64,000 nt of DNA from Scytonema sp. UIC 10036. GTDB taxonomy: Bacteria > Cyanobacteriota > Cyanobacteriia > Cyanobacteriales > Nostocaceae. A program made the translations under genes and the position numbers. The DNA lies in assembly GCF_009725235.1 (NCBI RefSeq), contig NZ_WJFC01000008.1, forward strand, positions 80,183-144,182, given 5' to 3'. The notes under the pieces were generated by a model that saw only the letters and a program-made list of their open reading frames with translations, had not been told where the DNA came from and searched no databases. This document shows positions 25,543-33,918 of the stretch, in pieces; position 1 is the stretch's first letter; each line of letters begins with the position of its first letter.

Positions 25543-25791
25543 CTATTCTTCACTATCATCAAAAATTCCGTCACCATCAATAACTATGGGGTCGTCTTTA
25601 CAGGCTCCAAAAGTCTCTTCAAAAAAATTAGGAGGCCATCCTTTACCTTGCGTGTTATTTTCTAGATGGCTTAATGCGAGCGGTTGAAATGTGACAGTAA
25701 CTTCTAACTCTGTATTAGTAAGCCCGATTGGAACATCTAAGTGCAAAATCCCATCTTCACCAACACGATAACGTCTTGTTACGCTATGCAT
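25543..25791 (-). CDS. Antitoxin of a VapBC-like pair
   Basis: An 82-residue protein whose N-terminus (RRYRVGEDGILHLDVPIGLTNTELEVTVTF) is a short beta-rich dimerisation/DNA-binding type segment like AbrB-like or DUF104-like antitoxins. Its acidic C-terminal tail (PNFFEETFGACKDDPI onward) is typical of the toxin-blocking part. The stop is 2 bp before the start of the broken vapC gene, so they were one operon. The antitoxin frame is intact although its toxin carries a stop codon. Confidence 0.75.
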   Translation of the reverse strand: MHSVTRRYRVGEDGILHLDVPIGLTNTELEVTVTFQPLALSHLENNTQGKGWPPNFFEETFGACKDDPIVIDGDGIFDDSEE

Positions 25792-26333
25792 AAATATTTC
25801 CTTTTACTTTCTACTATAAATCTTATCGAATAAATCAGTTAACTGCACTGGCTCAAAATTCAAATAAAAGCGATCGCAAGTTGCACTCATATCCCCGACT
25901 CCTTCAAGAAGTTGGGGATCTAGTAGTCACTTGATAATCCATGAATTTCTGGCAAAAGCGATCGCATTCTGTATTATTTTCTTTTTTCTAGATAACGTTA
26001 TTGATTTTGCATTTGTATTATCTAATAATTACAAGAAGTAAAGCAAATTACTCCCTTCCCGTTAGAAGAATAGCTAATTTAATGAACCGCAGAGGCGCAG
26101 AGGACACAGAGGAAAGAGGAGAAGAAGATCGGTAATCTTATGGCGGAAAGGGAGTAATGATAAAAACTCTTTTGGCAAAATTTTACTATAAGTAAAAACA
26201 CTTTATGTTAATTTTTGACAAAGAATGCTAACAGGCACATTTGTCTTAACTACCAATGTTCTACTATCTCTCCTGAAAAAAGAGATAATAAGTTTAATCA
26301 GTTTCATCAGCTGAATAAATCCAATTTTCCTAA
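25792..26333. other. Repeat-rich intergenic region
   Basis: 542 bp between two toxin-antitoxin operons. It holds a hairpin (CCCCGACTCCTTCAAGAAGTTGGGG, 25892-25916), a 60-bp block at 25907-25968 (GGGGATCTAGTAG to AAGCGATCGCA) repeated in diverged form at 24915-24978, and an 'aggcgcagag' repeat at 26081-26127. No gene is seen. Confidence 0.6.
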
Positions 26334-26342
26334 GTGTGTACA

Positions 26343-26684
26343 ATGACTATTAAACAAGAGCTTATTCAAGAAATAGAATCTACTTCAGAGTCTCTCCTAG
26401 CAGAAACATTAAATTACTTGCGTTTCTTGAAAACAAAGCAGAATGAATCGCCAGTCAAAACGGTTTCTCAACTTATAGAATCAGAACTGCCAGAATCTAC
26501 TCATTCTGATAGCTTGCAAAAAAATTCATCTGAGCTTTCTCAACTACCTTACAGCCCTGCTTCAGGTCGTTCTATCCTCAGGCATGCAGGTACATGGGCT
26601 GGGGACGACTATCAAGAATGCCTTGACCTGGTATACACATCTCGCGGTAAAGAACAATTCGATTATAACAACCCATTAGAGTAA
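26343..26684 (+). CDS. Antitoxin of a PIN toxin pair
   Basis: A 113-residue protein from the ATG at 26343 (an upstream GTG at 26334 is less likely). The N-terminal helix (IKQELIQEIESTSESLLAET) resembles DUF2281-type/VapB-like antitoxins, and the C-terminal segment (SGRSILRHAGTWAGDDYQEC) is the conserved toxin-binding tail seen in cyanobacterial relatives. The stop codon overlaps the toxin ATG by one base (TAATG), showing translational coupling. Intact, whereas its toxin is truncated. Confidence 0.75.
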   Translation: MTIKQELIQEIESTSESLLAETLNYLRFLKTKQNESPVKTVSQLIESELPESTHSDSLQKNSSELSQLPYSPASGRSILRHAGTWAGDDYQECLDLVYTSRGKEQFDYNNPLE

Positions 26685-27022
26685 TGTACTTACTAGATAC
26701 AAATCACTGTAGCAGCATTCTTTTGGGAACACCAACAGTTATTCAGCAAATTGCAGAAGTTGGTGAGCAAAATATTTCTACCTGTGTCATTGTACAGGGA
26801 GAACTTACCTATATGATGGAACACTCTCAACAAAAGCAGGTAAACTTAGTACGCCTCACGGAGTTTCTTAAAGATATTCGCATTTATTATATAGATAGAG
26901 AAACAGCAACTTTATACGGTGAAATTAAAGCAGCTTTGTTTAATCAGTTTGCACCAAAAGAAAAAAGCAAGCGAAGAAAAACGAAAATTACTGATTTGGG
27001 ATTTGATGAAATTGTTTTTTAG
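26684..27022 (+). pseudogene. PIN-domain toxin, C-terminally truncated
   Basis: A 112-residue frame starting [16 protein letters not shown]. It keeps the first catalytic Asp (Asp5) and the VQGELTYM region with its acidic residue, but ends ITDLGFDEIVF. Related PIN toxins continue after DLGF(D/E) with a conserved block (…DLWIAAIA…) that carries further catalytic acids and the last ~30 residues. The loss lies about 50 bp before the Tn7-like element at 27076, so it seems to be a separate lesion from that insertion. Probably inactive. Confidence 0.8.
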
Positions 27023-27075
27023 AAAGTATTAGACGCATAGAATTCGCTACTATACAAACTAAGTTCTTCTTGTAC
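27023..27075. other. Junction sequence and left copy of TGTAC target duplication
   Basis: Short unassigned sequence after the truncated PIN gene. TGTAC at 27071-27075 is repeated at 27863-27867 on the other side of the mobile element. Confidence 0.7.
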
Positions 27076-27862
27076 TGTGATTTGAACCATTGCGTGACCA
27101 AAATTTTGAATCATATCGTGACCAAAGGTGTAACTTAAAAGATAAAGTGGCAGTTTTTAAAGCATAAAGTGGCAGAGCCAGGGGAGCTAGAACGCTTATT
27201 TTGTGACTTAAAGAAATTGTTTGCCGTTTAGGCATGCTTTTACTTAAATTTCAGTCCGGCAGTTTTATACTTTAAACAGTTTCCTCTTAGTCCATAGAAT
27301 GAAATCGGCTGCAATTCTTAAAAAATTAATCATTCTAAGCAGATTTACTTTGGAAAGTGTCAAGATATTTTCGGCAAACTTTTACTTTGTATTTGAACTA
27401 ATGGCAAGATTATGGTTGAAACCAGAATATTTTGGTTGCGATCGCTATCTTATAAAGTCGCTTTGTTTAAACTAAAACTCTGCCACTAGTTCAAATGCAA
27501 GGCAAAAGCTTGCCGTTTGTCCTCATACCCTTAGAGAGCGTTAATATATTTGACATAACCAAATTGTAGGAGAATCGCTCTGTTTTTACCCCGACGACTA
27601 AGAAGCAACTATTTAAAGTATAAAGCTGCCTCCCTCAAATTAAAGTAAAAGCATGCCACTGCGGCAAACAATTCCTTTAAGTCACATATTTTTCCGTGAA
27701 CATAATTTGCACGCGATCGCATTAAAATCTCTCAAATACACGAACAGCATAGGTTTTTGACTACTGCCACTTTATGGTTTTAAAACTGCCACTTTTTGCT
27801 TTAAGTAACAGGGATTTTGAAGCATGTCGTGTCCGTTTGGTCAAATTATGGTTCAAATCACA
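27076..27862. mobile_element. Gene-less Tn7-like element (outer), 787 bp
   Basis: The ends are TGTGATTTGAACC... and its reverse complement ...GGTTCAAATCACA. Imperfect inverted repeats of about 100 bp extend over 27076-27175 and 27764-27862. The element is flanked by a 5-bp direct repeat, TGTAC. TGT...ACA ends, a 5-bp target duplication and long ends with repeated submotifs (GTGACC twice at the left, the AAAGTGGCAG box twice at each end) are features of transposons that use a TnsB/TniA-type transposase. There is no open frame, so it must be moved in trans. A second element is inserted inside it. Confidence 0.85.
27202..27686. mobile_element. Gene-less Tn7-like element (inner), nested insertion, 485 bp
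   Basis: Lies inside the outer element. The ends are TGTGACTTAAAG... and ...CTTTAAGTCACA, with ~90-bp inverted repeats (27202-27292 against 27596-27686). A further inverted pair (27372-27411 against 27476-27515) repeats the GGCAxxCTTTTxCTT box already present in the terminal arms, as expected of several transposase sites per end. It is flanked by the 5-bp direct repeat TATTT (27197-27201 and 27687-27691). No gene is inside. Confidence 0.83.
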
Positions 27863-27890
27863 TGTACGGACTAATGAAAATTAAGGTTTT

Positions 27891-27912
27891 AAAACCCACG
27901 TAGGTGGGTTTT
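27891..27912. terminator. Hairpin, possible terminator
   Basis: AAAACCCAC GTAG GTGGGTTTT, a 9-bp stem with a short T run included. It lies between the mobile element and the end of the ATPase-WD40 gene and could terminate either strand. Confidence 0.5.
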
Positions 27913-27976
27913 GCTTGTATAACCACGAATTCCATTCGCCTGGGCTGTAAGAAAAAAATGCAAACGTTAGATGCGA

Positions 27977-30835
27977 TTATTTCCCAATGCCAATTCCATC
28001 ACACAATTTGCGATCTTCATCTTTAGCATTAGGGTTGTTTGGAAGATAGTTATACACCCAATAGTCATGAATCCAAGCGCAACCCTTTGCCAGTAAATCA
28101 TCCAGATCGAAATTCCACAAACGTACCGTACTGTCATTACTTCCTGTGGCAATGGTCTTGCCATCTGGGCTGAAGGCTACACTTAAGGCACTACCGCTAT
28201 GCCCGGTGAGGGTTTGAAGAAATTCACCTTTGAGATTCCACAAGCGTACCGTTCTGTCAGCACTTGCAGTGGCAATGGTCTTGTTATCTGGGCTGAAAGC
28301 GACACTCCAGACAGTACCGCTATGTCCGGTGAGGGTTTGAAGGGATTCACCTTTGAGATTCCACAAGCGTACCGTTCTGTCATCACTTGCAGTGGCAATG
28401 GTCTTGCCGTCTGGAGTGAAAACTACACTATAGACATCTTCGCTATGTCCGGTGAGGGTTTGAAGGGATTTACCTTTAAGATTCCACAAGCGTACCGTTC
28501 TGTCAGAACTGGCAGTGGCAATGGTCTTGCCATCTGGGCTGAAGGCTACACTATAGACAATACCGATATGCCCGATGAGGGTTTGAAGGGATTCACCTTT
28601 GAGATTCCACAAGTGTACCCTCCCGTCAGAACTGGCAGTGGCAATGGTCTTGCCATCTGGACTGAAAGTTACACTTAAGACACTACCGCTACGCCCGGTG
28701 AGGGTTTGAAAGGATTCACCTTTAAGATTCCACAAGCGTACCGTACTATCATCACTTCCAGTGGCAATGGTCTTACCATCTGGGCTGAAGGCTACACTTA
28801 AGACACTACCACTATGCCCGGTGAGGGTTTGAAGGGATTTACCTTTAAGATTCCACAAGCGTACCGTACTGTCAGAACTTGCTGTGGCAATGGTCTTGCC
28901 ATCTGGGCTGAAGGCTACACTATTGACAACTTCACTATGCTCAGTGAGAGTTTGAAGAAATTCACCTTTGAGATTCCACAAGTGTGTACTGTCAGAACTT
29001 GCTGTGGCAATGGTCTTGCCATCTGGGCTGAACGCTACACTTCTGACAAAATCGCTATGTCCAGTGAGGCGATTTTGTACTTTGATCTCGTAAACAATCC
29101 TGTGTAAAACAGAGATTGCCTTGGATCGAGTATCACCTTCTAATTTCTTGCTTTTCACCTTTTTTCCCAGTTTCAAACCTGCGGCTAACGCCTCAAATTC
29201 AAGGTTGGAAGCCAGTAAGTTTTCTATTGTTAAACTTTGTGCCTGAATTTCTGCATTGACTTGTAGTCTTTCGGTTTGTATTTTGGCATTGTTTGCTTCT
29301 GTTTCTCTTTGCTTGGCAACGTCTCGTTGATTTTGAGCTTCTTGCTGGCGTTGTACGGCTGATTTTTCAGCAAATTGGGTTTTTTGAAGAGCATTAGCTA
29401 ACTGTTTTCCACGTTGTTCTGCTATTTGGCGTTGCTTTGCTTCTGCTTGTTGAGCAAATTGGGTTTTTTGGAGAGAATCATTTAGCTGTTTTCCACGTTG
29501 TTCTGCAAGTTGACGTTGCTTTTCTTCTTCTTGTTGTGATATTTCAGCGAAGATTTCAGCGCCCTGTGCTTCTTGCGCGTTTTGCTGTGCCAACTTTTCA
29601 GCTTTATAAGCATTCTTGCTTTGTATCACTGCATCTTGACGTTTTGTGTCTGCATACAACGCTAGTACCCCCATAGAAGCAGAAAAAATTAATAACCCCG
29701 TTACAAGCAAGGGTTGTGATGGCTTGAGACGTTCCCAAAAATCTCGCAAGTTGAAAGGCAAATGTTGATTGACCCATTTTAAATCAAACACCCTGTGATA
29801 AATTTGATTCCTCACTTTCAACACTGCACCCTCTCGCTTTACCACACCTGAAAGCTTGAGATGGGATTTTACGAGTGACCTTTCTTCATCTAAAACAGGT
29901 AACCTACCCCGGCGAATGGTGCGGTAAGTCGTCAACACACCTTCTTCATCTGGTGCGCGTTTGGTCAACATATCCCGCACAAACTGCAAGTTATTATCTT
30001 GCTCGCTCATTTTCCCAAAAAAGGTACTGCTGACTATGCCATCAATATCCGCTTGCGACCATCTTTTTTGCTCTTTTTGTCTAATTATGCTACAGAGGCG
30101 TTGCGTTAAATAGGGATGCCCTTCCGTCCATTTCAACACCCATCTCAAAACTTGTAGTGCTTCATCTTTTGATAAATCCAATCCCTCAGCAAGCGGTTTT
30201 GCTTCTTCAAAAGTAAAATCTGTCAAGTTAACAGGCTGACCAATATTAAAGGGTGTTCGCTTGGGATCGCGTATCAAATCGCCAGGGGTTGCTACACCAA
30301 TCAACACAAAGGAAAGACGCTGAAATTCTGGTTCTAAAGCACGGGCGACATATAGATAACGAACGGCGGCAAAAAAGTCATCAGTAAAATTAAGGATTAA
30401 TGTCGTATCAATTTCGTCTACAAAAACAACTACGGGTGTCGCTACTTCTGGTAAAAGCACCTCTTGAAAAAATAGGGTTAACCTTTGGGTAAAGCCCAAA
30501 TGGGAACGTTCTTGCCACCACTGCACTACATCTGTCTCTAACAACAGAGTTTCTTCTACGATAGTGAGTAACCCTAAATACCACTGTTCGGCTGTTACCT
30601 GAGTCCCTACCTGTGTCAAATCAATGACAACGGATTGAATTTCTTCTTCAGCGAGTCGATCTTTAGTCCGCACCATCAAACTGGATTTACCCATTTGCCG
30701 TGAGGTGAGAATGTAAGAAAACTTACTTTCCCGACACAGTGCGAGCAATTCCTCATCGGCTTGACGAGAAATGTAAACACCGTTTTGGTTGGCCTGTACG
30801 GTTCCACCAACCGTGTAAATACTTGCTTTACTCAC
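27977..30835 (-). CDS. AAA-type ATPase, coiled-coil and WD40-repeat membrane protein
   Basis: A 952-residue STAND-like protein. It has an ATPase domain of the AAA_35 type (Walker A SRQMGKSSL near 45-54, Walker B VVVFVDEID near 135-143), one membrane span (about 376-396), a ~140-residue coiled coil, and eight WD40 repeats to the C-terminus. The repeats are very uniform, 41 residues (123 bp) each; the first lacks two residues before HLW. Start: the GTG at 30835 gives VSKASIYTVGGTVQ, where relatives begin. Its GTGAGTAA overlaps the upstream stop by 8 bp, so translation is coupled. The longer frame from 30949 is rejected. Acts presumably as a sensor scaffold with the CHAT-TIR protein. Confidence 0.9.
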   Translation of the reverse strand: MSKASIYTVGGTVQANQNGVYISRQADEELLALCRESKFSYILTSRQMGKSSLMVRTKDRLAEEEIQSVVIDLTQVGTQVTAEQWYLGLLTIVEETLLLETDVVQWWQERSHLGFTQRLTLFFQEVLLPEVATPVVVFVDEIDTTLILNFTDDFFAAVRYLYVARALEPEFQRLSFVLIGVATPGDLIRDPKRTPFNIGQPVNLTDFTFEEAKPLAEGLDLSKDEALQVLRWVLKWTEGHPYLTQRLCSIIRQKEQKRWSQADIDGIVSSTFFGKMSEQDNNLQFVRDMLTKRAPDEEGVLTTYRTIRRGRLPVLDEERSLVKSHLKLSGVVKREGAVLKVRNQIYHRVFDLKWVNQHLPFNLRDFWERLKPSQPLLVTGLLIFSASMGVLALYADTKRQDAVIQSKNAYKAEKLAQQNAQEAQGAEIFAEISQQEEEKQRQLAEQRGKQLNDSLQKTQFAQQAEAKQRQIAEQRGKQLANALQKTQFAEKSAVQRQQEAQNQRDVAKQRETEANNAKIQTERLQVNAEIQAQSLTIENLLASNLEFEALAAGLKLGKKVKSKKLEGDTRSKAISVLHRIVYEIKVQNRLTGHSDFVRSVAFSPDGKTIATASSDSTHLWNLKGEFLQTLTEHSEVVNSVAFSPDGKTIATASSDSTVRLWNLKGKSLQTLTGHSGSVLSVAFSPDGKTIATGSDDSTVRLWNLKGESFQTLTGRSGSVLSVTFSPDGKTIATASSDGRVHLWNLKGESLQTLIGHIGIVYSVAFSPDGKTIATASSDRTVRLWNLKGKSLQTLTGHSEDVYSVVFTPDGKTIATASDDRTVRLWNLKGESLQTLTGHSGTVWSVAFSPDNKTIATASADRTVRLWNLKGEFLQTLTGHSGSALSVAFSPDGKTIATGSNDSTVRLWNFDLDDLLAKGCAWIHDYWVYNYLPNNPNAKDEDRKLCDGIGIGK

Positions 30836-32972
30836 GTAGGTTCTCCCGGAAATACTCGGCATATAGTTGACAGCGCGGAACGATCGCTTTTCCTTCTTCT
30901 CGCACCAAGCCTGCACCCCGCAATCGCCAAAAGATGCGTTTATCAGCACAGTTATTTTGACGAATGATTTCTAACAAACCTTGGATTAATTCTGTTTTGT
31001 TATGTAGCAGTGAAAGATGATGGCGTAGGTGATCCCCAAAGGGTCCGCTATCATAGGTGGCATTGGCAAATAACTCACTGGGGGAAATTTGCTGACTGGC
31101 TATTAAGTATAGCGATCGCCGGATCAAATAAGGATGCCCTCCGAGTAACCCAATCAATCGTCTTTCTTCACTGGGGTTGAATGGCAAACCGTGACGCTGG
31201 TTGAGATCTGCTACCTGTTCGGGGCTGAAATCTCCCATTTCTATCACCTGTCCGACGTTAAAGGGGGATTGGTTAAGGTCGTCTATCAGTTGATAGGGTT
31301 CTGTGGAGGTGACTAGGGTGAGGTCAAAGTTTTTCCAAATGGGTGTCGTGGCGCGACAGTTATGCCAACTCCGCAACATCCCAAAGAAATCATTGCGAAA
31401 CTCAGCATCAAAAACTTTATCCACTTCATCCATTGCTAAAACCAATGGTTGTTTGCCCAATCCTTTTAATATATGGCGACTGACATAACGGGTACAGCGT
31501 TGGCTATTCCCCAATGGGCTACTCCAATATTCATCAACTCTGTCTTCCATTTCCAGTTCATCGGTCACCCAGGTGCAAAACTGGCGGAAGAAAAGTTCGC
31601 CATCTTGCAGGGCTGCTTTGTCAAACAGTTGGAAATCTAGAAACGCCACTCGCTTACCTGCTTTCTCGGCTGTTTCTTTGATGCGAATCAACAGCGAACT
31701 TTTTCCAACTTGTCTCGGTCCTTTGATAGCGATGGTCACACCTTTTTGCTCGATAGTTCCTAATGCGATCGCATCGCACGGACGTTCGACGTAAAATTGA
31801 GATTCACTGTCCATTGTCCCTTCTGGCATTTCCAGTTGCGCGGAGGGGAAGGGACGGGGAAAGGGTGATGCCTCAATTGCCTTCAGTAAGCTAGGCTTTT
31901 GTGCTTCACCAATACTCAATTCACCGCCCGAAATCGCTTGAGTTAACTCTGCTATCAGGCGTGGCGTATCGCTGTCATCTTGCCAAAATGCCCAATTGAT
32001 GGGGTCTAAGTAAGCACTCAAGGGATACTGAAACTGTTCTCGATAGGCCAAACGCACGGGAAGAATAGCAGGGCGTCCTCCCTGTAGTTGTCCCAACTCA
32101 TGCGCCCTCTGAATTTCCAACCCTACCATCTCGCTGTGGACTGAATGAGAGGAAAGAAAAACAATGAGAAAATCAGATTGTCGCAGTTGCTTTTCTATAC
32201 ATTCAGCCCAACGAGTCCCTACCATCATTCTTTGGTCGATAAAGACTTCATGATGTTGGGACAAGGAGTGATATAGTTCTATAGCCACTGCTTCATCAGG
32301 ATCGGCGTTGCGCTTATAACTGATAAAAATGTGCTTGCGTTCTGTTGGTTTGGTATCTGGTAATTTCTCAATTCCCTTTTTTAATGCAGACAATTCATCT
32401 TGTGATTTTTTCTTAAGTACAGGAGTTTGGTGTTCTGAGAAACCAACCAAACAAGCGCTCCCCAGTTCAAAAGCATATTCAATGGTTTTCCCAGCTGCTA
32501 GGGCATCGTAAAATGCTCTAGAAAAAGCAATAGCTGCATTATCCCCGATTGTCCGATTTGTACCTATCACATAACCGACGTGTTGAGCGATCGCTTGTGC
32601 TTGTCCCTCAGAATAGCAGGCATTGAGTACTACACACTCGACACTTTCTGAAGCAAACAGCCTAAACATACTCGCCAGTTCATGTGCCTGTACCAGTGCT
32701 GCTTCCCCTGTCTCATCTTCTAAAACGATACCATCCTCCCCTGCACCATGCCCGCAAAAGTGAACAATCTGGGGTTGAGTGTCAAGAATTGCCCGGTAAA
32801 AGTCATGCGATCTGACTGCCCATCTTTGCTCCAATTTAAATTGTTCGCGTTTGTTCGCTCGTCGCAAACCCTCATCTATCTCCTGTACCTCCTTATCCAA
32901 GCGCAATCGAGAGGTGTTTTTAGGGTTTGCAGCCAGAATCAATATAGTTTTGACACGCTGATTGTCTCTCAT
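30828..32972 (-). CDS. CHAT protease-TIR-AAA ATPase fusion protein
   Basis: A 714-residue protein with three modules. The caspase-like CHAT peptidase (about 7-190) has its catalytic pair at His75 (HFCGHGAG) and Cys119 (VLNACYSEG). The TIR domain (about 213-345, from KHIFISYKRNADPDEA) has a candidate NADase Glu at 281 or 286 in the HSEMVGLEIQRA helix. The AAA_35-type ATPase (about 395-700) has Walker A KGPRQVGKSS (Lys424) and Walker B LVLAMDEVD (Asp515). CHAT and TIR are each known effectors of bacterial immunity and cell death. Joined to a nucleotide switch and coupled to an ATPase-WD40 gene, the protein looks NLR-like. No membrane span. Confidence 0.92.
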   Translation of the reverse strand: MRDNQRVKTILILAANPKNTSRLRLDKEVQEIDEGLRRANKREQFKLEQRWAVRSHDFYRAILDTQPQIVHFCGHGAGEDGIVLEDETGEAALVQAHELASMFRLFASESVECVVLNACYSEGQAQAIAQHVGYVIGTNRTIGDNAAIAFSRAFYDALAAGKTIEYAFELGSACLVGFSEHQTPVLKKKSQDELSALKKGIEKLPDTKPTERKHIFISYKRNADPDEAVAIELYHSLSQHHEVFIDQRMMVGTRWAECIEKQLRQSDFLIVFLSSHSVHSEMVGLEIQRAHELGQLQGGRPAILPVRLAYREQFQYPLSAYLDPINWAFWQDDSDTPRLIAELTQAISGGELSIGEAQKPSLLKAIEASPFPRPFPSAQLEMPEGTMDSESQFYVERPCDAIALGTIEQKGVTIAIKGPRQVGKSSLLIRIKETAEKAGKRVAFLDFQLFDKAALQDGELFFRQFCTWVTDELEMEDRVDEYWSSPLGNSQRCTRYVSRHILKGLGKQPLVLAMDEVDKVFDAEFRNDFFGMLRSWHNCRATTPIWKNFDLTLVTSTEPYQLIDDLNQSPFNVGQVIEMGDFSPEQVADLNQRHGLPFNPSEERRLIGLLGGHPYLIRRSLYLIASQQISPSELFANATYDSGPFGDHLRHHLSLLHNKTELIQGLLEIIRQNNCADKRIFWRLRGAGLVREEGKAIVPRCQLYAEYFRENLRE

Positions 32973-33175
32973 GCTGGGACTGGGGATTGGGGATTGGGGA
33001 TTGGGGGGTAGAGTTCGGGGAAAAGCGTCTTGCCTATTGCCCGTTTTATCTTTCCTTTATGCAGGTGATGATACTTACTTACATATTAGGGAAAAAAGAT
33101 TAGCTTATGCAGCAATTTGTGGAATTCCTCTCATCATCAACCCTTCTCCCTTGGAGAAAAGGGGGCTTTTTGTTT

Positions 33176-33590
33176 TTAGAGGATGTTTGAAAAGTCATGA
33201 TTCATGTATCAAATATTTTTTACCCCACCTAACCCTCCCCGATGGATTGGGGAGGGAACTGAATTGTTCTTGTTTCCCCCGATGGATTGGGGAGGGAACT
33301 GAATTGTTCTTGTTTCCCCCGATGGATTGGGGAGGGAACTGAATTGTTCTTGTTTCCTCCGATGGAAAGTGGAGGGAACTGAATTGTTCTTGTTTCCCCC
33401 CTTGGAAAGTGGAGGGAACTGAATTGTTCTTGTTTCCCCCTTTGGAAAGGAGGAACTGAATTGTTCTTGTTTCCCCGATGGATTGGGGAGGGAACTGAAT
33501 TGTTCTTGTTTCCCCCCTTTCCAAGGGGGGACTAAGGGGGGTAATAATGTGATTAAAATCACAGTCAATCACTTTTCAAACATCCTCTTA
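33176..33590. mobile_element. MITE-like element carrying seven 40-bp tandem repeats
   Basis: The ends are inverted repeats of about 18-20 bp (AGAGGATGTTTGAAAAGT at 33178-33195 and its reverse complement at 33571-33588). Inside, about seven copies of a ~40-bp unit (GGGAACTGAATTGTTCTTGTTTCC joined to GATGGATTGGGGA or TTGGAAAGTGGA) run from about 33239 to 33520. A CCCCCTTTCCAAGGGGGG hairpin follows. No transposase and no target duplication could be defined. The units directly abut with no variable spacers, so this is not a CRISPR array. Confidence 0.7.
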
Positions 33591-33708
33591 CGGAAATCTT
33601 AAATTATTTATGAAAAATCTTAAGTAGGGTAAGCTATAGCCCTACAAAAATTAGAATGGTGAGTTATAACTCTACCTAAGTATCCAAGACTGCTCGGTTA
33701 AAAATTTT

Positions 33709-33783
33709 TGTAGGTTGGGCTTACCGTGGGGAAACCCAAAAAATGCTTGTAAATGTTGGGTTTCGTTCCTCAACCCAACCTAC
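33709..33783. repeat. Copy of the 6984-7054 palindrome with a diverged left arm
   Basis: The right arm TGTTGGGTTTCGTTCCTCAA to CCTACG is intact. The left arm has the variant GGGCTTACCGTGGGGAAACCC. Confidence 0.75.
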
Positions 33784-33918
33784 GTAATTTCATTGTTGGA
33801 GCTTAACCGACAAGTATTGCCTAAGTATCAATGTCAAAAAAAATGCAGTTGTCTGGGGAAAGCTTTCTCAATCCAAAATCAATCCAAAATCCAAAATCTA
33901 AAATCCAAAATCGGTAAG

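Larger units (their letters stand above)
32973..33918. other. Repeat-dominated intergenic region
   Basis: A 946-bp gene-free stretch upstream of the CHAT-TIR gene and of a plus-strand gene. It contains a GGGGATT heptamer array (32977-33007), the repeat element at 33176-33590, a decayed copy of the 6984 palindrome (33709-33783) and an ATCCAAA heptamer array (33874-33912). Reading frames here are repeat artefacts. Confidence 0.7.

Noticed and set aside
27849..27860. GGTTCAAATC-like tRNA T-arm sequence
   Set aside because: It is the terminal inverted repeat of the mobile element; no acceptor stem, anticodon arm or D-arm can be folded around it.
28199..29107. Plus-strand ORFs of 159 and 97 residues
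   Set aside because: They are antisense to the highly repeated WD40 coding region and repeat with the same 123-bp period.
30836..30949. Longer start for the ATPase-WD40 gene (ATG at 30949)
   Set aside because: The extra 38 residues overlap the upstream gene and show no family resemblance; the GTG at 30835 matches the family N-terminus and gives coupled translation.
33239..33520. Possible CRISPR array
   Set aside because: The 40-bp units are directly adjacent and contain no unique spacers; no cas genes are nearby.
33195..33572. Two overlapping minus-strand ORFs encoding repetitive peptides (KQEQFSS and GNKNNSVP units)
   Set aside because: They are two frames of the same 40-bp tandem repeat; there is no start context and the repeat, not coding selection, keeps them open.
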